NCBI RefSeq assembly: GCF_032813545.1
Contig: NZ_CP136520.1
Span: forward strand, 4,706,001 to 4,770,000
Length of the DNA: 64,000 nt
Origin: Nodosilinea sp. E11
GTDB taxonomy: Bacteria; Cyanobacteriota; Cyanobacteriia; Phormidesmidales; Phormidesmidaceae
Reading direction: 5' to 3'
Positions within the stretch are counted from its first letter, which is position 1, and each line of letters begins with the position of its first letter. Position numbers and translations under genes: made by a program. Below, piece by piece: positions 36,814-46,318 of this stretch. Under the pieces are notes generated by a model. It worked only from the letters and a program-made list of their open reading frames with translations, made no database searches and had not been told where the DNA came from.

Positions 36814-38115
36814 GGTTTTGCCCATGAGCTTGCGGAATTCGAGCATGGCGGTGTAGGTAGGCAGCACAAATACCGTGTCGCCAGGGTTGGCTTTTTCAAA
36901 CGATAAATCAATCGCCTGGCGGATTGATTCTACGGTTGGGCTGGGGCTGGGAGGTGTATCTAGGGCGTACTTCAGCCGCACGACCATATCCTTGGCGCGG
37001 ATGCCAGTGCAGAGAATCCAGTCAATATCGGCTTGGGTGAGCCGTTCTACCTCGCTATCCCACAGCCAAGAGACATCTTTGCTGTCGGCGGTGTTGTCGT
37101 TGATGGCCAGCATCAGCTTCAAGGCTGGAATATTGCGCAGCAGCTCTAGGCTGAGGCTAAAGCTGGCGGGGTTTTTGACCAGTAGTAGCCGGTAGTTGAC
37201 CTGTTTTTCGCCCTGAGCACGGGTGAGAATTTCGCCCCGACCAAAGGCAGGTCTGAAGGTTTGCAGGCCTGCGATCGCAGTCGCTCCGTCAATGCCGAGC
37301 AGGTTAGCGATCGCGATCGCCATCAGCCCGTTGTAGACGTGAAAGAACCCCGGCGACACGGTTTTAGCCTGGGGCAAATGCACCCCTTGGTCATTCATCC
37401 GACCCTGCACCGAAAAATCGGTGGTCAGGTCTTCGTTAATGCGAATGTTGGTGGCCTCTAGACCCTGGCTATCGGGAAGACGGCGATTGAGCTTACCCTC
37501 ATAGGGCAAAAACCGGGCGTACTCTGGCGCCAGGGACATGTAATAGGTCGCATTTCCCAAGCCCTGGGTGAGGCGGGCAGTGCGGGGGTCATCGCCATTG
37601 ACCACCACAGCAGCGGTGGGGCACTGGGCAATTCCGTCGCGAATCAGCTTTTCGGTGCGATCGATTTCGCCGTAGGCATCAAGCTGGTCGCGGTAGAGGT
37701 TAGTAACGGCAATAATATTGGGTTTGAGTAGGGTCGCAATTCGGGGCAGAGTAGCCTCTTCAACTTCGAGAACGGCGTGGGTAAAGTCTAGGCGGCCAAA
37801 ACCATTGCTCTGCTTGAGCAGTTCTGACAAAATACCCTGGCTGAGATTGGCCCCAGCTTTGTTGCGCAGCACCCTTGCCCCTGGCATTTGATCGAGAACA
37901 GCGCTGAGCATGGTTTGGCTGGTGGTTTTACCGTTGGTGCCGGTAATTGCCACCACCACCGGAATTTGGCTGACCAGTGCTTCTAGCACAAAGGGAAAGT
38001 AGCGACCAATTAAGTAGCCGGGCAGGGCTGTGCCTGAACCACGCCCCGATACCCGCAGAGCCAGGGTGAGCAGTTTGGCAAAGGCAACAATCGGAATCAG
38101 CAGCAGTTGGTTCAT
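36799..38115 (-). CDS. murT: Lipid II isoglutaminyl synthase, Mur-ligase subunit MurT
   Basis: 438 residues. The ATP loop GTNGKTT lies at 59-65; the Mur ligase central motif HAVLEVEEATLPRI and a DUF1727 C-terminal domain (LLVKNPASFSLSLELLRNI, DSKDVSWLWDSEVERL) are present. Partner of GatD, which follows. A short N-terminal hydrophobic helix is present. It has no zinc-ribbon cysteines, unlike Gram-positive MurT. The reaction (amidation of glutamate in lipid II) is known from Gram-positive bacteria; presence in a cyanobacterium implies, but does not prove, the same step. Confidence 0.9.
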   Translation of the reverse strand: MNQLLLIPIVAFAKLLTLALRVSGRGSGTALPGYLIGRYFPFVLEALVSQIPVVVAITGTNGKTTSQTMLSAVLDQMPGARVLRNKAGANLSQGILSELLKQSNGFGRLDFTHAVLEVEEATLPRIATLLKPNIIAVTNLYRDQLDAYGEIDRTEKLIRDGIAQCPTAAVVVNGDDPRTARLTQGLGNATYYMSLAPEYARFLPYEGKLNRRLPDSQGLEATNIRINEDLTTDFSVQGRMNDQGVHLPQAKTVSPGFFHVYNGLMAIAIANLLGIDGATAIAGLQTFRPAFGRGEILTRAQGEKQVNYRLLLVKNPASFSLSLELLRNIPALKLMLAINDNTADSKDVSWLWDSEVERLTQADIDWILCTGIRAKDMVVRLKYALDTPPSPSPTVESIRQAIDLSFEKANPGDTVFVLPTYTAMLEFRKLMGKTLDIV

Positions 38116-38233
38116 AGCCAGGAGAGGCAGATCATGAGGGAAAGGGTAGCAGAGTGTGGGAATGGATGGGTGGGAAAGGGATGGCGGGAGAGCACTAAGC
38201 AGATCTCTGGAAAATGAAGATACCCCGATGTAG

Positions 38234-38250
38234 GGGCGCAGTTTGCGCCC
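38234..38250. repeat. Palindrome upstream of cobK
   Basis: GGGCGCA/TGCGCCC with GTT loop inside a GTAGGGGCGCAG dispersed-type repeat, of the sort common in cyanobacterial intergenic DNA. Confidence 0.6.
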
Positions 38251-38316
38251 TCCCGAGGGTGCAAACTACTTCGGTATTTTTGTTGGCAGCATTGGCCTAA
38301 ATCATTAGGAGAGAGC

Positions 38317-39120
38317 ATGGTGACCAAGGCAGAACGGGTGCTGTGGGTGATTGGCGGTACCGGGGAGGCCGTAGAGTTGGCCACGGCGCTGGCAGCTGCA
38401 GAAATTCCTTGTCTGGTGACGGTGACGACAGCCGCCGCCCGGCAAGCCTATCGAGAAAATCCCTATCTGAGAGTGCTGGTCGGGGGCTTAGCGGTAACTG
38501 CCCTGGAGGAGTTTATCCAAAACCAGAGGATCGGGGCGGTGTTAGATGTATCCCATCCGTTTGCGGTGGAGATTTCGCAAGGGGCGATCGCGGCTATCCA
38601 AGCACTACAGCTCCCCTACTGGCGCTACGAACGGCCATCTATAGAACAACCTGCCACCCACGGGCTAATTCATGAGGCTGCCGACCTCAATGCCGTACTC
38701 ACCCCTGATCTGCTGGCTGGCGAGCGGGTTTTACTCACCCTGGGCTATCGTTGGCTGCACCACTTCGCCCCCTGGCAGGCCCAGGCCACTCTATTTGCCC
38801 GCATTCTGCCATCTCCGGCAGCTCTGACAGCAGCTTTGGGGGCAGGGTTTACACCAGACCGGCTGATTGCGCTGCGCCCCCCGATCTCGATGGCGCTAGA
38901 GCAGGCTCTCTGGCAGCAGTGGCAGATCACCCGAGTGATCACCAAAGCTTCCGGTGCTCCAGGCGGTGAAACCACCAAACGAGCCGTCGCTGAGCAGCTC
39001 AAAATTCCTCTCTATATTTTGGCGCGTCCCAAGCTGGATTACCCAGCGATATGTCAAAGCTCGGCAGACGCCCTAGCAACCTGCCAAGCCTGGTGGCACA
39101 ACTCCCCCCGCCTGACTTAA
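38317..39120 (+). CDS. cobK: Precorrin-6A reductase
   Basis: 267-residue NADPH-dependent reductase of the corrin ring in cobalamin synthesis. The signatures VIGGTGEAVELATAL, VLVGGL, VLDVSHPFAVEIS and WRYERP fit the family. AGGAGAG precedes the ATG. It stands alone with its back to murT. Together with the riboswitch-controlled hupE it shows the organism makes B12-type cofactors. Confidence 0.93.
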   Translation: MVTKAERVLWVIGGTGEAVELATALAAAEIPCLVTVTTAAARQAYRENPYLRVLVGGLAVTALEEFIQNQRIGAVLDVSHPFAVEISQGAIAAIQALQLPYWRYERPSIEQPATHGLIHEAADLNAVLTPDLLAGERVLLTLGYRWLHHFAPWQAQATLFARILPSPAALTAALGAGFTPDRLIALRPPISMALEQALWQQWQITRVITKASGAPGGETTKRAVAEQLKIPLYILARPKLDYPAICQSSADALATCQAWWHNSPRLT

Positions 39121-39454
39121 AATCCGCATTCAGGCTATATCAATTTAAATGGGGAACCACGGCGGATCGTATCTACCCATCGTCTCTGCCCTACTAGTCC
39201 CTTCAATGTCCTCCTTTTGATATCCTCAACTCCTTCCAGGAATGCTATCCTGAGCCTTCAATTTGTACGCTACTATGGGCTATCCTCAGTTGCTGCCGCC
39301 GAGAGTGCCTTCGCAAAAGTCTCTGTATACCGCCAAAGATAGGGATTTTTAAGACTCAGGCTTAAAGACGTGCGCCAGATTTTTATTTAGCCCCTATATT
39401 TAGTTGGTCGTTCCGTTGACTGAGTTTCATCAGAGCATTTTGCCCAGGTCGTCC
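39121..39454. other. Gap upstream of the phosphatase gene
   Basis: No gene recognised. Presumably the promoter and leader of the phosphatase gene. An in-frame upstream codon at 39404 exists but has no family support. Confidence 0.3.
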
Positions 39455-40909
39455 ATGACAGCTTTTCCTATGCCATCCGGGTCGCCACCATCTTTTGAGG
39501 GCGTTAGCAGTAGCGCTCTTCCCGACACCCCACCAGTGTTTGCCCTGAAGGAACTGGTGGCTCGGCTCCAGCGTGAGCAGTACAAAATTCAAGATTTACT
39601 GAGTTCGTTGGGGTTTGCTCTGCGCAGCCTCAATAACCTCAATCAATTCCTCGAGCTGATTCCGATGATCGCCAGCCGGGTGACCGATGCCAGCGGCGGG
39701 GCCTTGGTGCTGTTTCGAGCTGATGGCCAGGTACGTCTAGAGCGGCTGCACTGCCAAAGCGAAGATCAGTGCCAGGATGTGCGATCGGCCCTAGAGGCGG
39801 CAACTCGCCAGGTGACGGCTAGTTTTCAGACTGCTCCAGAAAGCAGCATGATGTCGATGGCGCGCAATGCCATGCTAGCCCTCGATCGCCAGGTGAATCG
39901 CTACCTAGGCGATGAGTTTCAACTGTTCGGCACCGCCATCATTGTGCAAAACGTAGAGCGAGGACGGCTCTATGTCTTTAGCCGCGACCCCGACTACGCC
40001 TGGACAGAGACCCGACAAAAGCTGGTGCGGCTGGTGGCCGATCAGACTTCAGTTGCGATCGAAAACAATGAGCTAACAGCAGCCCTCCGCAAAAAAGAAC
40101 GGCTCGATCGCGAGCTTGAGATTGGGGCCGAGATTCAGTTACAGCTATTGCCCCGCGAGTGCCCGGCGATTCAGGGGATGGATTTAGCGGCCAAGTGTCA
40201 GACCGCCCACCGGGTGGGGGGCGACTACTATGACTTTATTCCCACCACCTTTGAGCAGCTCCGCCACACCGACTCCCAGCAGACGGCATCGGCTCCTTGG
40301 AGCTTTGCCATTGGTGATGTCATGGGCAAGGGGGTACCGGCGGGGTTAATCATGACCATGATGCGGGGCATGTTGCGTACAGAGGTGCTCAACGGCCACT
40401 CGCCAGCCCGCATTCTGCAAGACCTCAACTTCGTCATGCATAGCGACCTCGAAAGCTCTAATCGCTTCGTGACGCTGTTTTACGCTGAATACAACCCCAA
40501 AACGCGGCGTTTAGCCTACGGAAATGCGGCTCACAACCCACCTCTACTGTGGCAGGCGGCCACTAACACCATTACTCGGCTCGATACTCCCGGCATGCTG
40601 TTAGGGCTCGACATGAATACCCAATATTGTGAGGCAGAGGTAGAGCTTCACCCTGGGGACACCGTAGTATTTTATACCGATGGCTTTACCGAAGCCGCCA
40701 ACCCTCGGGGTGAGCGCTTTGAGGAAGAAAATCTGGAGCGCGCCCTCCAGTGGGCCTGTCGCAACTGCACGTCTGCCGAGGCCATTTTAGACTATACCTT
40801 TGACCTGCTCGATCGCTTCATTGGAGGCGATCGCAGCAACGACGACGACATGACCCTGGTGGTGATGCGGGTCAAACCAGAGCTACAGCTCAACTTGTTT
40901 GACGGTTAG
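39455..40909 (+). CDS. GAF-domain SpoIIE/PP2C-type protein phosphatase
   Basis: 484 residues. A GAF-like sensor domain covers about 35-205 (LNQFLELIPMIASRVTDASGGALVL). A linker helix (KKERLDRELEIGAEIQLQLLP) leads to a PPM/SpoIIE domain (240-480) with metal sites GGDYYDF, GDVMGKG, YTDGFTEA and NDDDMTLVV. Family members dephosphorylate anti-sigma antagonists in partner-switch signalling. The ligand and partner are unknown. Confidence 0.92.
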   Translation: MTAFPMPSGSPPSFEGVSSSALPDTPPVFALKELVARLQREQYKIQDLLSSLGFALRSLNNLNQFLELIPMIASRVTDASGGALVLFRADGQVRLERLHCQSEDQCQDVRSALEAATRQVTASFQTAPESSMMSMARNAMLALDRQVNRYLGDEFQLFGTAIIVQNVERGRLYVFSRDPDYAWTETRQKLVRLVADQTSVAIENNELTAALRKKERLDRELEIGAEIQLQLLPRECPAIQGMDLAAKCQTAHRVGGDYYDFIPTTFEQLRHTDSQQTASAPWSFAIGDVMGKGVPAGLIMTMMRGMLRTEVLNGHSPARILQDLNFVMHSDLESSNRFVTLFYAEYNPKTRRLAYGNAAHNPPLLWQAATNTITRLDTPGMLLGLDMNTQYCEAEVELHPGDTVVFYTDGFTEAANPRGERFEEENLERALQWACRNCTSAEAILDYTFDLLDRFIGGDRSNDDDMTLVVMRVKPELQLNLFDG

Positions 40910-40978
40910 AGGGCTTGGGGCTAGAGGGCTCGGAGCTTGGGAAGAACGTTGCGAGGCACAGGAGGGAATGGTCTAGCT

Positions 40979-41587
40979 ATGGCCCGTGTTCGAGGTTGGC
41001 AACCTGTTTGCCAGGGCGCTGCAATCGCTGGGGCCACCCTGTTGGCCTTTGGGTTTGCCTGGGGCTGGCGATCGTCAGCGCCGGCTATTCAATATGCTGA
41101 CGGCACCGTGGGTTTTTCCTACCCGCTGCGTCTGACTGAAAGCTATGCCACCCGCAACTCCGTTAGCGACAGTAACGCAACCTACTACCTCACCTTTGAT
41201 TTTCCAACCGCCGCCGTCGAACCCCTCGATCGAGTCGAAATCACTCTAGAACAAGGCTACGACCCCACCTTTCGCTATCGGCTAGAGGCCACCCAAGCCT
41301 TTGCCGAAACCCCCGAGGGGCGGATGCCCTTGTCCCTGGGCCAGCTCACCGACGATCGCGACAACCGCAATCTGATCATCCCCTTTGACCCACCCGCAGC
41401 ACCGGGCGTACCCATTACCCTAGCCCTGCGGCCAGTGCGAAATCCTCGGTTTGGCGGCGTTTACTTGTTTGGAGCTAGAGCCTATCCGGTGGGGGAGATG
41501 ACTCAACCGACCTTTTTGGGCTATGCCCGCCTCACCTTTTATGAGCGCGATCGCGGCCGCGATCGCTGGCCCTCGGGAAGTCGGTAA
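40979..41587 (+). CDS. DUF2808 exported protein
   Basis: About 202 residues with a Sec-type signal (GAAIAGATLLAFGFAWGW) and a DUF2808 domain (DRVEITLEQGYDPTFRYRLEATQAF). The family is found in cyanobacteria, function unknown, with a surface or periplasmic location likely. GGAGGG is 13 bases upstream of ATG 40979; the open frame reaches 40937 but the ATG nearest the signal peptide is preferred. Confidence 0.83.
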   Translation: MARVRGWQPVCQGAAIAGATLLAFGFAWGWRSSAPAIQYADGTVGFSYPLRLTESYATRNSVSDSNATYYLTFDFPTAAVEPLDRVEITLEQGYDPTFRYRLEATQAFAETPEGRMPLSLGQLTDDRDNRNLIIPFDPPAAPGVPITLALRPVRNPRFGGVYLFGARAYPVGEMTQPTFLGYARLTFYERDRGRDRWPSGSR

Positions 41588-41657
41588 ATGGGTCAGGGGC
41601 GCTGCCCTGACCTGAGAGCACAGGTGAGCCAATCCAATGCAAGGAGAGAGCTAAACA

Positions 41658-42245
41658 ATGCCCGAACAACCGATGGTCGATGCTAGTGCTGCCGTAGGGC
41701 GATTCTTTGTGGCCCTGCTGCCACCTAAAAATTTGCAGGAAACCATTACCGCGATTCAGCACGACATCGGGCAGCGGTTTGGTAGCAAAGCCGCCCTTAG
41801 ATCACCGCCCCACATCACCCTTCAACCTCCCTTTCAATGGCCGTTAGACAGGACGGCAGAACTAGAGCGATCGCTGCATTCCTGGGTCTGCCATCAGCCC
41901 CCTATTCCCATTGCTTTAGAACGTTTCAGCGCCTTTGCACCTCGGGTAATTTATATCGACGTGGTCCAGACTCCCGAATTGATGGCCATTCAGCCCGCTC
42001 TAATCACCCACCTGCACAAACACTGCGGCCTTGGCAACGCCAGCACTCAACCCAGACCCTTTTGTCCTCACGTTACGGTGGCCTTTCGCGATCTCACACC
42101 TGCGGCCTTTCGCCAGGCTTGGCCTGAGTTCAAGCAGCGCCCCTTCAGTGCCGAGTTTGTGGTCTCAGCCCTCACCCTGTTGCGCCATGACGGGCAAAGG
42201 TGGCAGATCTTTTCCGACTTTCTGCTCAACCGCTCAACCCCTTAA
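41658..42245 (+). CDS. thpR: 2'-5' RNA ligase / cyclic phosphodiesterase family protein
   Basis: 195 residues with the two HxTx motifs of the 2H phosphoesterase superfamily: PHITLQPP and PHVTVAF. Works on 2'-5' linked or cyclic phosphates of RNA; the biological target is unknown. Same direction as DUF2808, 70 bases later. Confidence 0.9.
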   Translation: MPEQPMVDASAAVGRFFVALLPPKNLQETITAIQHDIGQRFGSKAALRSPPHITLQPPFQWPLDRTAELERSLHSWVCHQPPIPIALERFSAFAPRVIYIDVVQTPELMAIQPALITHLHKHCGLGNASTQPRPFCPHVTVAFRDLTPAAFRQAWPEFKQRPFSAEFVVSALTLLRHDGQRWQIFSDFLLNRSTP

Positions 42246-42461
42246 ATCACAAGGGATACAAGATTATGTAGAAGCGTATACAGAATAGCAATTTCCTTGA
42301 CATGCCTCAAAACCGTAGCTTATGATACAGAAGTAATCAGAAATTCGTTCATCTCGCTTTTCTCACGTCGACTAGAGCGAGACGGAAGTAGGGGTTAATA
42401 GCCCCCGAAGGAACGCGCCCCAATGTTCTGATCAAACCCTTGATCTTTTGGAGGCGACCCC

Positions 42462-42932
42462 ATGAAACTCACCTATCGCGGCGTAAGTTACGACTACACC
42501 CCCCCCGTTGTGGAATCCAACGTAACCGATGATGTTGGCAAATTCCGCGGTGTAGATATTCGATTCCGCACTGGCAAAAAAGCGCCGGTGCAACAGCCCA
42601 CTTTAGACTTGGTCTATCGCGGTGTGGCGTACCAAACTGGCACTCCTGAAGCAGCTCCTGTGGTTGCCCCGGCTCCTATAGTAGCGATCGCAGCCCCCGC
42701 TCCGGTGGCTCCTGCAACCACTATTACTCCCCTGAGCACCGAAGATCGTGCTCGCATGAGCATGATGGGCCGTCATCGTTCGGTGAAGCAGCGGCAGCAG
42801 TCGATGCTCACCCGGCTAGCAACCGAAGCTGGTCTTCCTGAAGATGCTGCCAAGTACTGGAATCACATCCAGGGCAAAGTGCATCCTAGCTTTTGGGCCA
42901 CCTACAGCCGCAGCGGTGCCGCCGCTAGCTAA
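42462..42932 (+). CDS. DUF4278 protein
   Basis: 156 residues. Two copies of the short motif (MKLTYRGVSYDY and LDLVYRGVAYQTG), then an Ala/Pro-rich linker and a C-terminal helical part (RMSMMGRHRSVKQRQQSML). The family is cyanobacterial, function unknown. A GGAGGCGACC ribosome-binding stretch precedes the ATG, and a strong terminator follows. Confidence 0.85.
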   Translation: MKLTYRGVSYDYTPPVVESNVTDDVGKFRGVDIRFRTGKKAPVQQPTLDLVYRGVAYQTGTPEAAPVVAPAPIVAIAAPAPVAPATTITPLSTEDRARMSMMGRHRSVKQRQQSMLTRLATEAGLPEDAAKYWNHIQGKVHPSFWATYSRSGAAAS

Positions 42933-42954
42933 GCGTCCACTCAGTTAAATCAAG

Positions 42955-42992
42955 CCGCCTCTGCCAGACGATGCTGGCGGAGGCGGTTTTTT
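42955..42992 (+). terminator. Terminator of the DUF4278 gene
   Basis: CCGCCTCTGCCAG pairs with CTGGCGGAGGCGG (one wobble), loop ACGATG, followed by T6. It marks the edge of the accessory island. Confidence 0.92.
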
Positions 42993-43322
42993 GTCGTGAG
43001 TAGATGCCTAAAACTGTGAAAAATCAAGGCGTTAAACCCTGGGTAGCCATAGTGCCATTAGTGCGATAGCCAGTGCTCAAACAATCCGAGCCATGGGCGT
43101 TGACATATAGCGATTGCTACTCCACTTAGAACACCGACTCTGGCCTCGGTTAAAAACTAAGGCAGCGCAACAGTCTATAGTCATCGTTTCATGCCGATAG
43201 GAGACGTTCTAACCGTTCTGGCGATGGCTGGCTATAGCTCCCTCCCAAGGCTAACGATCCCTGGCTATCCCAGTTGTGTAGGAGCACCTTCTCCGCTTTC
43301 TGCGGCTAATCCAGCCCTGTGT

Positions 43323-43365
43323 CTTAGTGGTGCAGAGAACTCTACGGCAGTTCTGCACCACTAAG
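43323..43365. repeat. Large stem-loop
   Basis: Left arm CTTAGTGGTGCAG(ag)AACT pairs with AGTTCTGCACCACTAAG, giving 17 bp with one two-base bulge and a 7-base loop. There is no T-run. Confidence 0.75.
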
Positions 43366-43370
43366 TGTAG

Positions 43371-43424
43371 TAGGTAGCACCTGCGAAATCTCCTGACCCT
43401 GACCACTAGGTGCAGCCCTACCTA
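43371..43424. repeat. Second imperfect stem-loop
   Basis: TAGGTAG and CACCT on the left pair with AGGTG and CTACCTA on the right. It directly adjoins the first stem-loop and the MITE. Confidence 0.5.
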
Positions 43425-43572
43425 AGAGGATGTTTTAAAAGGGTCGGCTTGAGAATCAAAAGCTACCTGTACGGATCAACCCCGTTCCTTGAAACCCTTA
43501 TTCCTTCGTAGCAGTTCCTCAGTAGTCTAGGTAGTTCAAGCTACCCAAGAGGACTTTTCAAACACCCTCTAA
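43423..43572. mobile_element. MITE-like element with terminal inverted repeats and TAA duplication
   Basis: Left end AGAGGATGTTTTAAAAG (43425-43441) and the reverse complement of the right end (43554-43570), AGAGGGTGTTTGAAAAG, match at 15 of 17 bases. The element is bounded by TAA on both sides (43423-43425, 43570-43572). No coding capacity. TNA target duplication and these ends suit the IS5/IS1031 group, so it may be a non-autonomous derivative. Confidence 0.6.
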
Positions 43573-44295
43573 ATCACCATCACTTCTACCCCCATCCCCA
43601 TACCTTCTAAGCTCTGAAATAGTTTTCTCCCAAGAGATGGCCATGTTTATCGGGTCTTCATAAGACACACCGCCCACTTCACCCGTGAATTACAATTCCA
43701 CTCCGTGAATTAGACTAAGCTTGAAAACGAAAAGTCACCTATATGCCTAAAGCTAAAACCAACAACCAATCCTTAATTTGTAATACCTAACTTGTGTAGT
43801 TTATAGGGTGTTGACATTGGCAAGCTATTTAAATAAATTCATTGACTTTGGTGTAGGGATTTTTTGTTTGAAAAACCCCTTGAAGCCCATCTGGCCGCCA
43901 AATTCTCAAGCTAGATAATCCTACTTTTTGCTACGATTTACTCCTGACTTTTCTCTATGCATTCACAGTGGATAATTTTCATCCTTGCATAAATATGCTT
44001 ATGCCCATTCCTTGAGTAGGCTTTGTGGTTGATTACAGCTAGATCTTTGCCTCAAGTTTTCGTAAAAAGCATGACTCTACGACACTCTTGCTTTCTGGCT
44101 GGATAACCAATATAATGCTGCGAAAGTCAACTTTTTATCTGTAAGGATTTATTTTTTTGGTTAACTGATCGACGCTAAAGACAAACTTAAAACACTTCGA
44201 GAAAAAGGTTTGAGTGTCTTTAATCAGCTATAAATAGCAAGAAAAGCGCTCAAGAACTGGCTGAATATTGATGTATTAGCATGGATTGAGATTTT

Positions 44296-45069
44296 ATGAA
44301 GGCAGTTATATTGGCTGGTGGTCTAGGTACTCGCCTGAGCGAAGAAACTAGTATTAAGCCTAAGCCCATGGTTGAGGTGGGAGGATATCCAATCCTCTGG
44401 CACATCATGAAAATTTATTCAGCTCACGGCATTAATGACTTCATTGTTTGCTGCGGCTATAAGGGCTATGTCATAAAAGAGTATTTTGCTAACTACTTTT
44501 TGCACATGTCTGATGTAACTTTTGATCTGCGTTACAACCAGATGAATGTGCACACGGGCAATGCTGAACCGTGGAAGGTAACTTTGGTAGACACGGGCGC
44601 GTCAACGATGACGGCTGGAAGACTTAAGCGAGTTCGTGAGCATATTGGTCCCGAAACCTTCTGTCTAACTTATGGGGATGGCGTCAGCGACATCAATGTC
44701 ACTAAGTTAATCGAGTTTCATCAAAACCAGGGTGGGATGGCTACCTTGACGGCAGTTCAGCCTCCAGGGCGTTTCGGGGCGATTGCTCTACACGAGGGAC
44801 AGACTAAGATCGAATCATTTCAAGAAAAACCTGAGGGCGATGGTGCCTGGATCAATGGCGGCTACTTTGTTTTAGAACCTCAAGTTATTGACTTCATCGA
44901 CGGCGATGACACGGTATGGGAGGAAGAGCCGTTAAGTAAGCTGGCCCAGATGGGGCAGCTTTCTGCCTTTAAGCATGCTGGCTTCTGGCAACCCATGGAT
45001 ACCCTGCGCGACAAGAACAAATTGGAAGAGCTTTGGACATCAAATCAGGCTCCTTGGAAGGTTTGGTAG
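44296..45069 (+). CDS. rfbF: Glucose-1-phosphate cytidylyltransferase
   Basis: 257 residues; makes CDP-glucose from glucose-1-phosphate and CTP, the first step of CDP-deoxysugar synthesis. The nucleotide-binding start [23 protein letters not shown] and [16 protein letters not shown] are family marks; YGDGVSD and [10 protein letters not shown] follow. First gene of the polysaccharide cluster, 94 bases before rfbG. Confidence 0.95.
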   Translation: MKAVILAGGLGTRLSEETSIKPKPMVEVGGYPILWHIMKIYSAHGINDFIVCCGYKGYVIKEYFANYFLHMSDVTFDLRYNQMNVHTGNAEPWKVTLVDTGASTMTAGRLKRVREHIGPETFCLTYGDGVSDINVTKLIEFHQNQGGMATLTAVQPPGRFGAIALHEGQTKIESFQEKPEGDGAWINGGYFVLEPQVIDFIDGDDTVWEEEPLSKLAQMGQLSAFKHAGFWQPMDTLRDKNKLEELWTSNQAPWKVW

Positions 45070-45163
45070 CATCATGGCCTACGCTCGCACGCCATGAATT
45101 TAGGCATGGCGGCTAAATGCCCAATATTTATCTTGATCGTATATCCTTTTCTTGCGTACTACT

Positions 45164-46294
45164 ATGGACTTGACTTTTTGGCAAGGTAAGCGTGTATTTT
45201 TGACAGGCCACACTGGCTTCAAAGGTAGTTGGCTAGCCCTTTGGCTACAACAGCTTGGAGCTCATGTCGCTGGCTTTTCCCTAGAGGCGCCTACCCAGCC
45301 TAGTTTGTTTGAGGCCGCTCAGGTAGCTCAGGGTATGGTGTCTCAGGTTGGCGACATCCGAGACTTAGCCAGTTTGCAGGGCGCCATGGCTGAGGCGCAG
45401 CCCGACATTGTGATGCATTTGGCCGCCCAACCCCTCGTGCGTTACTCCTACCAAAACCCAGTGGAAACCTATTCCACCAACGTAATGGGCACAGTTCACG
45501 TTTTAGAAGCCGTACGCCATGTCCCTAGCGTACGTGCTGTAGTTATGATCACCAGTGATAAGTGCTACGAAAATCGTGAATGGGTTTGGGGCTATCGTGA
45601 GAATGAGGCGATGGGCGGACATGATCCTTATTCCAATAGCAAAGGCTGTGCGGAATTGGTGACCGCCGCTTATCGGTCGTCTTTCTTCTCGCCAGAAACC
45701 TATAGTGATCATGGGGTTGCTGTAGCTTCGGTTCGAGCTGGCAACGTTATCGGTGGTGGTGACTGGGCTTTAGACCGGCTCATTCCTGACATGATTAAAG
45801 CCTTCCACTTGGGCAAGCCAGTTCTAATTCGCAACCCCCATGCTATTCGCCCTTGGCAGCATGTACTAGAGCCTCTAGGGGGGTACCTACTACTGGCTCA
45901 AAATCTCTGGCACAGTGGCCCTGAGTTTGTGGGAGGCTGGAACTTTGGCCCTCAAGATGAAGATGCCAAGCCCGTTTCATGGATTGCTGAGCGCCTGACG
46001 GCTCTCTGGGGTGGTGGAGCCACCTGGCAACTTGATGGAGGACTGCATCCCCACGAAGCTAATTACCTCAAGCTAGATTGCTCTAAAGCTAAGGCTAGGC
46101 TAGGGTGGGAACCCTGCCTAACCCTAGCCGATACCCTGGAATGGGTGGTGGAATTTTACCAGGGCTACTATGGTGGCCAGTCGGCTCGGGAGATTGCTGA
46201 AGCCCAAATTTGCCGCTACCAAGCTTGTTCCCTAGAGTCGGTTTCCCTGAATTCTCCAGTAGTAGAGGCTCCTATGCCCGTACCGTCAGTTTAA
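45164..46294 (+). CDS. rfbG: CDP-glucose 4,6-dehydratase
   Basis: 376-residue short-chain dehydratase giving CDP-4-keto-6-deoxyglucose. The NAD motif TGHTGFKGSWLALWLQQLG and the catalytic YSNSKGCAEL (Tyr and Lys separated by three) are intact, with ITSDKCYENREWVWGYRE. The C-terminal 25-30 residues after REIAEAQICRY are an unusual Pro/Val-rich tail. I chose ATG 45164 over an upstream TTG at 45152. 24 bases separate it from the epimerase gene. Confidence 0.94.
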   Translation: MDLTFWQGKRVFLTGHTGFKGSWLALWLQQLGAHVAGFSLEAPTQPSLFEAAQVAQGMVSQVGDIRDLASLQGAMAEAQPDIVMHLAAQPLVRYSYQNPVETYSTNVMGTVHVLEAVRHVPSVRAVVMITSDKCYENREWVWGYRENEAMGGHDPYSNSKGCAELVTAAYRSSFFSPETYSDHGVAVASVRAGNVIGGGDWALDRLIPDMIKAFHLGKPVLIRNPHAIRPWQHVLEPLGGYLLLAQNLWHSGPEFVGGWNFGPQDEDAKPVSWIAERLTALWGGGATWQLDGGLHPHEANYLKLDCSKAKARLGWEPCLTLADTLEWVVEFYQGYYGGQSAREIAEAQICRYQACSLESVSLNSPVVEAPMPVPSV

Positions 46295-46318
46295 GCCCTC
46301 TAACAAAGCACATTTTCT

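Larger units (their letters stand above)
42993..44295. other. 1.3-kb non-coding entrance to the polysaccharide island
   Basis: No open frame with family character. Contains two stem-loops (43323-43365 and 43371-43424), a MITE-like element (43423-43572) and, further right, A+T-rich DNA that must hold the promoter and leader of rfbF. Confidence 0.6.
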
